Positions 1 through 10,554 of a DNA stretch of 64,000 nucleotides are shown here, in pieces; the first letter of the stretch is position 1; every line of letters begins with the position of its first letter. Made by a program: the position numbers and the translations under genes. The notes beneath the pieces were generated by a model that had not been told where the DNA came from, did no database searches, and worked only from the letters and a program-made list of their open reading frames with translations. The stretch comes from Deltaproteobacteria bacterium. Lineage in GTDB: Bacteria > Desulfobacterota > Desulfobacteria > Desulfobacterales > UBA2156. The DNA is taken from NCBI GenBank assembly GCA_019309485.1, contig JAFDGC010000005.1:84596-148595 (forward strand), written 5' to 3'.

Positions 1-511
1 CCTTTCCGTAACATTTTTTCGACGCCAGGACCTGTCCCGTGCTCGAATCGATGATGTACATGACCGCATTGATTTCGGAAGTCCCGCCCCCGGCTCCGAT
101 TCGAATGCCGCCGAAGCCGATGCCCCCTTTGCCCCCGCTGGTCCCGGGATCAAAGTGGGTGATATCCCCCTTGACGAGGAGCTGTGCGGGCGTCATCTGG
201 CCGGTGACCACCTGTTTGCCGCCGCCGGCGGTCCTCCCGCTCGCGGCCAGATCCTGTTCCGCCATGGCTTCCCGGCGCATGTCTTTTTCCCCCAGGACGA
301 TGAAACGGCCGGTCGCATTCAGGCTGTCCGTCAAGACGGCACCCCATGCATCTCCCAGATCCCAATGTCCATGCCATCCCGAGCGGTTTTCGAACTTGGT
401 CACCATGATGGAATACCGCATCCCGTTTTGACCGGCCCACCCGATGCCCGCCAAAACCATCACCAGGCAGATCACCATCCAAAGCACCCCTGTTTTCCGC
501 ATCGTCACCAT
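1..511 (-). CDS. CsgG/HfaB-like lipoprotein-type secretion or assembly protein, 5' part only
   Basis: The reading frame on the minus strand starts at an ATG at 511 and is still open at base 1, so only about 170 N-terminal residues are present. It begins with a hydrophobic signal segment (MRKTGVLWMVICLVMVLAG), then has features of the CsgG family: VTKFENRSGW, DAWGAVLTDSLNATGRFIVL, a glycine-rich stretch and INAVMYIIDSSTGQVL. In that family the protein forms an outer-membrane export channel or an associated periplasmic factor; here the role is inferred from family only. No lipobox cysteine is evident at the signal cleavage region. A GGAGGA ribosome site precedes the start; a second in-frame ATG lies at 502. 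The larger minus-strand open frame at 150-599 is a shadow of this gene. Confidence 0.75.
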   Translation of the reverse strand, partial: MVTMRKTGVLWMVICLVMVLAGIGWAGQNGMRYSIMVTKFENRSGWHGHWDLGDAWGAVLTDSLNATGRFIVLGEKDMRREAMAEQDLAASGRTAGGGKQVVTGQMTPAQLLVKGDITHFDPGTSGGKGGIGFGGIRIGAGGGTSEINAVMYIIDSSTGQVLASKKCYGK

Positions 512-604
512 GTCCTCCTCCGTTAAAATACGTGTTTCGGTTTTTGCAAGGACTTGCCATCCGGATCTTTTTCCTTTGCCATCCGCATGCCGCACTCATG
601 CCCG

Positions 605-704
605 GCCCTTGGGATTTGTCGAAACCCTTTGGATCTCCCGGAAAGAGTTCCCCCCTGCGGACGGGTAGAACGGCGCAAAAAAAAAAGCATTTTTACGATT
701 TCAT
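605..704 (-). repeat. Dispersed repeat R1, copy D
   Basis: Read on the minus strand it begins ATCGTAAAAATGC and contains CGGGAGATCCAAAGGGTTTCG followed by a variant of CAAATCTCAAG, both also present in the copy at 10264. It fills most of the gap between the CsgG-like and radical SAM genes. Its right end is not clear. Confidence 0.55.
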
Positions 705-736
705 TTTCCTTATCATAGAAACGAGGCGTTTCCTTG

Positions 737-2599
737 TCAAATACGCACGGCGAGGCTGAGATAAAACGCCCCTTCGTTGACCATGAGCCGTTTTTTAACC
801 ATCATTTTTAAAAAGGGCAGCACCCTTTCTTTCGACAATCCATTGAAATGAAACAAAATATCATCCACGGAACGAATGGTATCGCAAAACAGATAAATCT
901 TTCGCGAAAGGCCCTCCAAACGATGATTCAGAGACGGCCCTTCACTCCGGCGCTGCCGAATAATCAAAAACGCTCCTCCGTCAGAATAACCCAGAATCGG
1001 GGTATGTGTCGGGTCTTCATGCAGGCGCGCGTATTCTTTTCCCCACTGCTTTATCTGCACATACACCGGGCGCCACAATTTTTTCTGGTATGTCCGGCCT
1101 CCCTGATAGGTCTGGATCATGAAGGGGATTTCGTCGGCCACATGTCGGGGGAACAATCGGTAGTAATTGGGATGGTTTTTCACCCTGGAAATGCCGAAAG
1201 ACAAGGGGTTTCTAAAAACCGGGCTTCCCCTTCCCAGCCAGAAGGTCACCGGCCGCAAGGGGCGTAACGGGGCGGCAAAGTTCAAGAGCCTCAGGGTTTC
1301 CTCCACGTCGGCCTTTGTGCTTCCCGGAAAAGAAAGGATCAGGTTGGAATTGTTTTTAATCCCAAGGGCCTCGCAATGCTTCATGATTTCCAGGTTCTCG
1401 AGGGCCGTGGTTCCCTTGTTGAGTCTTTTCAGGAGCGGGGTGCTCAGGGCTTCAATGCCGACTTGCACTTCCCTCACACCGGCGCGGTGCATCTTTTCCA
1501 GAAGGGCCTTGGGGGTGCCGGCACGGATCTCACAAAAAAGCCGGTAATCTTTTCCATGGGAGGCCAGGGCGTCAAAAAGGGCGCCGGAGGCGGCGATGGG
1601 GAGGATGTTGTCCGTGAAGGCCACGGAAAGGACCCGATGCTTTTGTGTAACACGATCCACTTCTTTGGCGCATTGCCCGGGATCCTTGCGCCGGTATCCC
1701 CACCATTGGAGGTTCAGGTTGCAAAAGGCACACCCCCGCCCCCCATCCTTTACGGTTCTGGCCTGCCGCCGCCACCAGCACCCCCGGGACACCTCCAGGG
1801 ACAGGGTGGGAAAAAAGCGCTTTCCCGGAGAAAAGGTGTTTAAAAGAGAAAAATACTCCTCATAGTCCGGTGGCGGGAGGTCCTTAAGGGCGGAGACCTG
1901 ATCAAATACCGGTGGCGCTTTCATTTGGAGATCATCCCGGCTTGTGACCCCTTGAATGGAAGAAATGCCTTCCTTTCCCTCCCGCTTTCGGATCAGGCTC
2001 TCCACGATGCTCGTCAGGGGACGCTCCCCTTCTCCATGGACCAGATTGTCGATTTCGGGAAAAAATCGGAAAAGGGCCTCTCCGGAAAGGCCCGAAAATG
2101 TGGAACCCCCCAAAACGATCCGGATTCCGGGAACCCGACGTTTGATCTGCCGGATGAAATACAAGGAGGCGCTGATCTGGCAAAGACAAACGGAGATCCC
2201 GACGAGTTGCATCCTTTCAAAGAAAATGTGTGAAAGGATTTTTTTTGTTTCTTTTTCCACGGTTGCCACGAGCCGAACGAAATCGATGCCTTTGAGATCC
2301 GGTTTCCCGCGGGCCTGGTGTTGAAATACGTCTTTTGCCTCCTTTTTCTTTTCTGGAAAAAGCAAACCGGCATATACGCTTTCCGCCAGCCACGTCCGTT
2401 CTGAAAGGGCCTGATATACGGGGTATCCCACCGCTTCGGCGATCTGCAGATACGCGTGATGGGCATTCACCGTAATATCCGGGAAACGCGCCTTGAGGTG
2501 GGCCTTGAGGCTGCCGATTTGAATGGAGGGTCGATTATACAGGGGCCATGGGGCAGAGATGAGGGCCACACTCAACGGCGGCGGTTTTTTCGCCTTCAC
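737..2599 (-). CDS. B12-binding-domain radical SAM protein, RiPP-maturation-like
   Basis: 620 residues. The N-terminal part (about 1-215) has the layout of a cobalamin-binding fold (VALISAPWPLYNRPSIQIGSL; LGGSTFSGLSGEALFRFFPEID; HGEGERP). The radical SAM core follows from about residue 265. The cluster-binding cysteines appear to be C274, C290 and C293, within RGCWW and CAFCNLN. This resembles the 'RiPP maturation radical SAM protein 1' family (GCWW...CxFC) of B12-dependent C-methylases, but the spacing of 15 residues between the first two cysteines is unusually long. The gene overlaps the preceding cyclophilin-like gene by four bases (ATGA), so the two are probably translationally coupled. 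No convincing precursor peptide was found nearby, so a natural-product role is only a suggestion. B12 radical SAM enzymes of other function are an alternative. Confidence 0.75.
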   Translation of the reverse strand: MKAKKPPPLSVALISAPWPLYNRPSIQIGSLKAHLKARFPDITVNAHHAYLQIAEAVGYPVYQALSERTWLAESVYAGLLFPEKKKEAKDVFQHQARGKPDLKGIDFVRLVATVEKETKKILSHIFFERMQLVGISVCLCQISASLYFIRQIKRRVPGIRIVLGGSTFSGLSGEALFRFFPEIDNLVHGEGERPLTSIVESLIRKREGKEGISSIQGVTSRDDLQMKAPPVFDQVSALKDLPPPDYEEYFSLLNTFSPGKRFFPTLSLEVSRGCWWRRQARTVKDGGRGCAFCNLNLQWWGYRRKDPGQCAKEVDRVTQKHRVLSVAFTDNILPIAASGALFDALASHGKDYRLFCEIRAGTPKALLEKMHRAGVREVQVGIEALSTPLLKRLNKGTTALENLEIMKHCEALGIKNNSNLILSFPGSTKADVEETLRLLNFAAPLRPLRPVTFWLGRGSPVFRNPLSFGISRVKNHPNYYRLFPRHVADEIPFMIQTYQGGRTYQKKLWRPVYVQIKQWGKEYARLHEDPTHTPILGYSDGGAFLIIRQRRSEGPSLNHRLEGLSRKIYLFCDTIRSVDDILFHFNGLSKERVLPFLKMMVKKRLMVNEGAFYLSLAVRI

Positions 2600-2997
2600 G
2601 ACTCGGGATAAAACCGTTGATCGGGGGACAGGGGTTCCACGTGGATTTCGGCTCCGCTTGGAACCCCTTTAAAGACACGGGCATCTTGGTCCGTTTTTCC
2701 GAATACATTCACCGGGCTGAACGCCTTGGGGGCTTCCGACGTGCTGGCCGGCGTCGGGCCAAAAAAAATGCAAACTGCCGGCCCCTGGGGCCAGTATCCC
2801 AACTCTCCGACGTGGACTTCCTGGCGGGCGTCCGGCTCCAAATCCAGGATCAGGGGAATCGAAAAATAAATTTCATCCCCCCAGACTTGAACATGCCCCT
2901 CCAGGGGAAGGACCTCCAGGATGCGCTGTGCCGTCGGGGTGTCGTACAGGGTGGCCGGCATTTCGTTTCCTCGGATGCGGATGCGTATTTTTTCCAT
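2596..2997 (-). CDS. Cyclophilin-like fold protein (TM1367/DUF369 type)
   Basis: About 133 residues from the ATG at 2997 (MEKIRIRIRGNEMPATLYD). The pattern LYDTPTAQRILEVLPLEG, VQVWGDEIYFSIP, and VGELGYWPQGPAVCIFFGPTP matches the small beta-barrel family of TM1367-like proteins that share the cyclophilin fold but lack a proven isomerase activity. A GGGGG ribosome site lies about 10 bases before this ATG; an in-frame GTG at 3024 is possible but less likely because family members begin near MEKIRI. The last four bases overlap the start of the radical SAM gene. Its function is unknown; coupling suggests it works with the radical SAM enzyme. Confidence 0.8.
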   Translation of the reverse strand: MEKIRIRIRGNEMPATLYDTPTAQRILEVLPLEGHVQVWGDEIYFSIPLILDLEPDARQEVHVGELGYWPQGPAVCIFFGPTPASTSEAPKAFSPVNVFGKTDQDARVFKGVPSGAEIHVEPLSPDQRFYPES

Positions 2998-3040
2998 CTG
3001 CAAAAAACCCCCTTGTTGAGCCACCTGCCCGGAAGGGAGG

Positions 3041-3057
3041 CTCCCCGGCGCGGGGAG
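3041..3057 (-). other. Intercistronic hairpin
   Basis: CTCCCCG and CGGGGAG form a 7-bp perfect stem with a GCG loop between the thyA-like gene and the cyclophilin-like gene. No T-run follows, so it is more likely a processing or attenuation hairpin than a full terminator. Confidence 0.4.
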
Positions 3058-3081
3058 ACTTCACTCTTTGTTTGCGCGCCC

Positions 3082-3873
3082 TTATACTTTTAGGCACCTG
3101 AGCTTAGCCAACTCCTCTGCATAGCCGTACAAATGCAACCCTTTACTTTCCACGAGCATTTCTCCGTCTTTGACGCCGATTTCCGCGGCCATATACTCTT
3201 TAAGGTTTTGAATGGCCGCCAGGTTGGCCGGAAGCCCGTTCCAAAGGTCCCAGGATCGAAAATAGACGAAAAAAGACAAGGCCCCGTCCTGAACCCGGGT
3301 GTCAATGTGCCTCAAGCAGGGGGGGTCCAGGAGGGTATGGTCCGAAGGGTGCGCCACTTGGAGGACCAGTTGGTTGTTTCGCTCGCCAAATCGCCGGTAC
3401 GTATCGATCACCCATTCGATCTGATTCAAGAAAAGACGGTCTTCTTCCTGAAAAAGGACTTTCCCGTCGATGGTTCGCTTGTCGATGATATCGGTCTCGT
3501 CCGCGTTCCACCACCAAAGCTTCTCTCCGGTGATGGGCACCCGGGTCAACCGTTCACCGTAGGTATACGATTCTCCGGGTTCCCTTCTGGGCGACATGAG
3601 ATACTCGATATAGGCCCGATCATACCCGGGTCCGCCGTAGATGTAATCCTGTTCCACCGGGTTGGGAATGCCGCAAGACGGGGGAATATCGGGGATCAAT
3701 GGCGGTGTTCCCGGGTAGGTCACATGTCCGATAAAGTAATCGTATTCCAGCCGGGTCTGACCCGCATAGGATCCCCGGTCGATCTGGAATCGCCGTCCTT
3801 CATCGAGAATGTCATGGACCGCCTGAAACCACAAATCCGGCAGATCTCTGGCGTGGATTTGATGAATTTTCAT
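3082..3873 (-). CDS. thyA: Thymidylate synthase, ThyA family, archaeal-type
   Basis: 263 residues. The enzyme would methylate dUMP to dTMP with methylene-tetrahydrofolate or a related carrier. The catalytic cysteine lies in PPCLRHIDTRVQDG, followed by LSFFVYFRSWDLWNGLPANLAAIQ (the R-S-x-D and phosphate or dUMP-binding segment of ThyA) and SKGLHLYGY near the C-terminus. The N-terminal half does not resemble E. coli ThyA and contains a long, acidic, aromatic segment, as in the divergent thymidylate synthases first noted in methanogens. GGGGGAG precedes the ATG. It is 46 bases downstream of gyrB on the same strand, so it is probably part of the dnaN-gyrB transcription unit. Confidence 0.88.
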   Translation of the reverse strand: MKIHQIHARDLPDLWFQAVHDILDEGRRFQIDRGSYAGQTRLEYDYFIGHVTYPGTPPLIPDIPPSCGIPNPVEQDYIYGGPGYDRAYIEYLMSPRREPGESYTYGERLTRVPITGEKLWWWNADETDIIDKRTIDGKVLFQEEDRLFLNQIEWVIDTYRRFGERNNQLVLQVAHPSDHTLLDPPCLRHIDTRVQDGALSFFVYFRSWDLWNGLPANLAAIQNLKEYMAAEIGVKDGEMLVESKGLHLYGYAEELAKLRCLKV

Positions 3874-3919
3874 TTCTCCCCCTATGAAAGAACGGGGATT
3901 TTTTAAATGATGCGCCGGA

Positions 3920-7467
<3,548 letters not shown>

Positions 7468-7494
7468 GACGTATTCCTTTTTATTTCAATTTTA

Positions 7495-7523
7495 AAAATA
7501 AAATAAGAATGATGCCGTATCAA
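7495..7523 (-). promoter_or_regulatory. Candidate dnaN-gyrB promoter
   Basis: On the minus strand TTGATA and TATTTT are separated by 17 bases, about 28 bases upstream of the dnaN start. Matches are 5 of 6 and 4 of 6 to sigma-70 consensus. Confidence 0.4.
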
Positions 7524-7833
7524 AAGGGATAACATTTTTTCAACCAATTCAAAAGATTCATTTTTTTTACGAATTAAACGCACACAAAGCGGTTGATTGG
7601 ATGTTCATATTTATCGGGTTTTAAACAGCTTCAATTCCAGTGTTGAAAAACCCGCCTGAAATCGACACACCGCGCGCCGGTTGTCGACATTTTTTCATCA
7701 AATTAAAGATCCGGATGCAATAAGACACAATATGTAGTATCCATAAAACGATATGATCGCATATATACCGAAACAGAAAAGATATCAAGGCCTTTTTGGT
7801 TTTCTCCGGACCGAATCACCCGCATCTCTTATT
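7524..7833. other. AT-rich gene-free stretch between dnaN and endoQ
   Basis: About 300 bases of AT-rich sequence between divergent promoters. I looked for DnaA boxes (TTATCCACA and close variants) on both strands and saw none, so I do not call an origin. A small GC island (CACCGCGCGCCGG, near 7666-7681) interrupts the AT-rich sequence. No small gene is evident. Confidence 0.5.
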
Positions 7834-7862
7834 ATTGACACAAACAGATCCGATTATTTAAA
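7834..7862 (+). promoter_or_regulatory. Candidate promoter of the endonuclease Q gene
   Basis: A perfect TTGACA (7834-7839), 17-base spacer and TTTAAA (7857-7862), about 64 bases before the ATG at 7926. Confidence 0.5.
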
Positions 7863-7925
7863 TATTGTCTGGATACGGGAAACCGCCTGTCGCTGAAAGA
7901 AGCATCCAAACGAAAATAAGAGACC

Positions 7926-9293
7926 ATGCAATTTATCGCGGATCTTCATCTTCACTCCAAATATTCAAGGGCGACAGCAAAAAAGCTTGATCTGGAGCAC
8001 ATTCATATCAGTGCCCAAAAAAAAGGGGTGGCAGTGATCGCCACAGGAGACTTCACCCATCCCGCCTGGTTTACGGAAATTCATGAAAAGCTGGTCCCCC
8101 TGCCCAACGGATTGTTTCAACTGAATAAAACCCTTTCAAAAGAGGCCGAAAAACACGTTCCTCCGTCTTGCCGACAACCCGTTTTTTTTATTTTATCCTG
8201 CGAAATCAGCAATATTTATAAAAAAGACGGAAAGGTTCGAAAAAACCACAATCTGGTTTTCCTGCCGGATCTTGAGACCGCAAAAAAATTCAACCAACAG
8301 ATGGAAAAGATCGGGAATATCCGTTCCGATGGGAGACCCATCCTTGGTTTAGATGCCCGGGATCTGCTGGAAATTGTCCTTGAGGCGGCGGACTCGGCCT
8401 TCTTAATACCGGCTCATATATGGACTCCCTGGTTTTCCCTTTTCGGATCCAAATCGGGGTTTGACGACCTCAAAACCTGTTTTGAGGATTTGACGCCGCA
8501 TATCTTTGCCTTGGAGACAGGGCTTTCTTCGGATCCGAAAATGAACTGGCGGGTGTCGGATTTGGATGGATTGAGTTTGGTTTCCAATTCAGACGCGCAT
8601 TCACCGGAAAAAATTGCCCGGGAAGCGAATGTATTCGATACCGAAATCTCTTTTTCCGCAATACGGTCGGCGATAGCGGATCAAAAGGGAACCCGGTTCA
8701 AAGGAACTCTTGAATTCTTTCCAGAGGAAGGTAAATATCATCTGGATGGTCACCGGAAATGCGGAATCCGCTTTCAACCCGAAGAAACTCGAAAACATCA
8801 AGGCCGCTGCCCGGAGTGCGGAGGACCGCTGACGCTGGGGGTGCTCCATCGCGTCGATGAACTGGCGGATCGGAAAACGGAAAAAAAGCCCGAAGAGGCG
8901 CCTGGTTTTAAACGATTGATGCCCCTTGCCGAAATCCTTGCCGAAATTTTAAATGTAGGTCCGGCGTCCAAGTCGGTGATAAAGATGCATCAAAAACTCA
9001 TCGAAACCTACGGCCCGGAGTTATTCATACTTCATCGTCTCCCCCTTGATGCACTCGATGCGGCGGATATTCCCCTTCTCAAAGAGGCGATGCGGCGGAT
9101 GCGAAACGAAGACATCGTCATCCAGCCCGGATACGATGGAGAATATGGGGCCATTCGTATTTTTTCCGAGGCCGAGCGGAGCATTCTCTCAGGACGACAA
9201 TCCTTGTTCACCCTCAGGAAAGACGAATCCTTTCCGGAGGAAAACCGAAAAGGAAAAGGAACCGCAATATCAATTACGCCCAATATCGATTAA
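7926..9293 (+). CDS. Endonuclease Q (EndoQ) family PHP-domain nuclease
   Basis: 455 residues. The N-terminal PHP domain starts FIADLHLHSKYSRATAKKL, with further metal-site motifs ATGDFTHPAWF, FFILSCEISNIYK and SNSDAHSPEKIAREAN. A zinc-finger region follows near residue 285 (RKCGIRF...GRCPECGGPLTLGVL, then RVDELADR), and a C-terminal part with helix-hairpin-like AEILNVGPASKSVIKMH and DEDIVIQPGYDGEYG-like sequence. This order is diagnostic of EndoQ, known from Thermococcales, methanogens and some Bacillus, which cleaves 5' to deaminated bases (uracil, hypoxanthine, xanthine) and abasic sites. It sits divergently to dnaN; in archaea EndoQ interacts with the sliding clamp PCNA. Family assignment is strong; activity here is inferred. 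Confidence 0.85.
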   Translation: MQFIADLHLHSKYSRATAKKLDLEHIHISAQKKGVAVIATGDFTHPAWFTEIHEKLVPLPNGLFQLNKTLSKEAEKHVPPSCRQPVFFILSCEISNIYKKDGKVRKNHNLVFLPDLETAKKFNQQMEKIGNIRSDGRPILGLDARDLLEIVLEAADSAFLIPAHIWTPWFSLFGSKSGFDDLKTCFEDLTPHIFALETGLSSDPKMNWRVSDLDGLSLVSNSDAHSPEKIAREANVFDTEISFSAIRSAIADQKGTRFKGTLEFFPEEGKYHLDGHRKCGIRFQPEETRKHQGRCPECGGPLTLGVLHRVDELADRKTEKKPEEAPGFKRLMPLAEILAEILNVGPASKSVIKMHQKLIETYGPELFILHRLPLDALDAADIPLLKEAMRRMRNEDIVIQPGYDGEYGAIRIFSEAERSILSGRQSLFTLRKDESFPEENRKGKGTAISITPNID

Positions 9294-9378
9294 TCCGCTT
9301 GCTTTACCCTGCCACAAACCCCCAACGGGATCTTTTTGTCATCGGAGATCCCGACCAGGCCATGGACAGGAGGATGCG

Positions 9379-9705
9379 ATGGAATTAAAATGGGTTTATA
9401 TTACCACCGGAAACCGGGAAGAAGCCGAAAGCATCGGAAAGGCGTTGGTTCAGTCCAAACTAGCGGCCTGCGTGAACATCATCGACGGTATGCAATCCAT
9501 GTATTATTGGGAAAATGCCCTTCAAACGGAGACCGAGACGGTGCTCATCGCAAAAACCACTCGAGCAATGCTCCCCAAACTCATGGAAAGAGTCAAAAAA
9601 CTGCATAGTTATGATTGTCCGTGCATCATCAGTTTCACCGTTTCCGAAGGAAATCCGCCGTTTTTACAATGGATAGAAGAACAGGCAAAAGGCACCGCCT
9701 CCTGA
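9379..9705 (+). CDS. cutA: Divalent-cation tolerance protein CutA
   Basis: 108 residues from the ATG at 9379, chosen because AGGAGG ends five bases before it; the longer frame upstream shadows the EndoQ gene. Family signatures are VYITTGNREEAESIGKALV, SKLAACVNIIDGMQSMYYWENALQTETE-like spacing and KKLHSYDCPCIISF. CutA proteins are small ferredoxin-like trimers of uncertain function, linked to copper tolerance in E. coli and to signalling elsewhere. The end overlaps the next gene by 37 bases. Confidence 0.92.
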   Translation: MELKWVYITTGNREEAESIGKALVQSKLAACVNIIDGMQSMYYWENALQTETETVLIAKTTRAMLPKLMERVKKLHSYDCPCIISFTVSEGNPPFLQWIEEQAKGTAS

Positions 9706-10265
9706 TCATAGGCATCGTATTCCTGGTTTTCAGCGGTGTTGCCGGAAAACCGGGAAAAGCCGACATCTATCGGTTTGTGGATGAAAACGGGGTGGTCCAT
9801 TTTTCGAATGTCCCCACAACACCCGGTTATACCGTGTATTTCCTGGAAGACGGTGCAAAGAGAACCATGCCGGTGGAGATGCTATATGAGGCCTACATCA
9901 GGGAAGCCGCCGAGACCCACGGGGTGGACATGAATTTGGTCCGGGCCATTATCAAGGTGGAGTCGGATTTCAACCCCTGGGCCGTATCCCGCAGGGGCGC
10001 CCAAGGATTGATGCAGATCATGCCGGAAAACTGCCGCCTTCTACATCTCAAAAACCCCTTTGATCCACGACAAAATATTCTGGCTGGAACCCGGTTCTTC
10101 AGGTCCATGCTGGACCGTTTCAACGGCGACATCCATCTGGCATTGGCCGCATATAATGCCGGTCCGGATGCGGTGGACCGCAACCGGGGAGTGCCTCCCT
10201 TTCAAGAGACGATGCGTTATATAAAAAAGGTGATGGAATACTACAGGCGCTACAGACAAGGATGA
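9669..10265 (+). CDS. Lytic transglycosylase (SLT domain) with DUF4124 N-terminus
   Basis: 198 residues from the ATG at 9669. A membrane-anchoring or signal segment (LLIIGIVFLVFSGVAG) is followed by a DUF4124 motif (DIYRFVDENGVVHFSN) and then the lysozyme-like SLT domain: catalytic glutamate in IIKVESDFNPWAVS, then GAQGLMQIMPENC, ILAGTRFFRSML and LALAAYNAGPDAV. It would cleave peptidoglycan between MurNAc and GlcNAc in the periplasm. The start lies inside cutA, so translation is probably coupled. Confidence 0.9.
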   Translation: MDRRTGKRHRLLIIGIVFLVFSGVAGKPGKADIYRFVDENGVVHFSNVPTTPGYTVYFLEDGAKRTMPVEMLYEAYIREAAETHGVDMNLVRAIIKVESDFNPWAVSRRGAQGLMQIMPENCRLLHLKNPFDPRQNILAGTRFFRSMLDRFNGDIHLALAAYNAGPDAVDRNRGVPPFQETMRYIKKVMEYYRRYRQG

Positions 10266-10460
10266 TGGAATCATAAAAAGGCCGATTTTGTTCGCGCCGC
10301 AACCCTTTTCGGGAGATCCAAAGGGTTTCGCCAAATCTCAAGAACTCGGCACAAGTGCCTCAAACAGCTTGAGATTTTTAACGCTCAACCCTTTGACTCT
10401 CTTTTTCCGAAAAGGCTTGGATGGCGCTCACAAAAGCCTTTTTACGATCTTGTCAAGGAT
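10264..10460 (+). repeat. Dispersed repeat R1, copy A (longest)
   Basis: Starts GATGGAATCATAAAAAGG and has CCTTTTTACGA at 10437-10447, giving inverted ends TC(G/A)TAAAAAGG. The interior shares TTGTTCGCGCCGCAACCCT with copy B and the block CGGGAGATCCAAAGGGTTTCG with copy D. It fills the gap between two converging genes. A second left-end-like GATGGCTTCGTAAAAAAG lies at 10461. No coding capacity; it may be a MITE or REP-like element. Confidence 0.6.
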
Positions 10461-10486
10461 GATGGCTTCGTAAAAAAGAAACCTGC

Positions 10487-10514
10487 ACCGGGGAGCCCCG
10501 CCCTTCCGGGTGGC
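10487..10514 (-). repeat. Fragment of structured repeat R2
   Basis: CCGGGGAGCCCCG followed by CCTTCCGGGTGG matches the hairpin end of the full R2 copies at 28501 and 46161. The rest of the unit is missing. Confidence 0.4.
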
Positions 10515-10554
10515 CTGCGCCCCTGTTTAAGATTTCATCAAGGATAAAAGGGGG

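Noticed and set aside
150-599. 149-residue minus-strand frame at the window start
   Set aside because: Residue use (runs of G, R, H) is that of a shadow frame; the neighbouring frame encodes a signal peptide and CsgG-like motifs.
7620-7760. Possible replication origin
   Set aside because: AT-rich, but I found no DnaA boxes or ordered repeats, so evidence is not enough.
9046-9378. N-terminal extension of the cutA frame
   Set aside because: It runs inside the EndoQ gene in another frame; AGGAGG and family length place the start at 9379.
10487-10514. Intact IS200/IS605 element
   Set aside because: Only an end-like hairpin is present; no tnpA or tnpB frame exists anywhere in the window.
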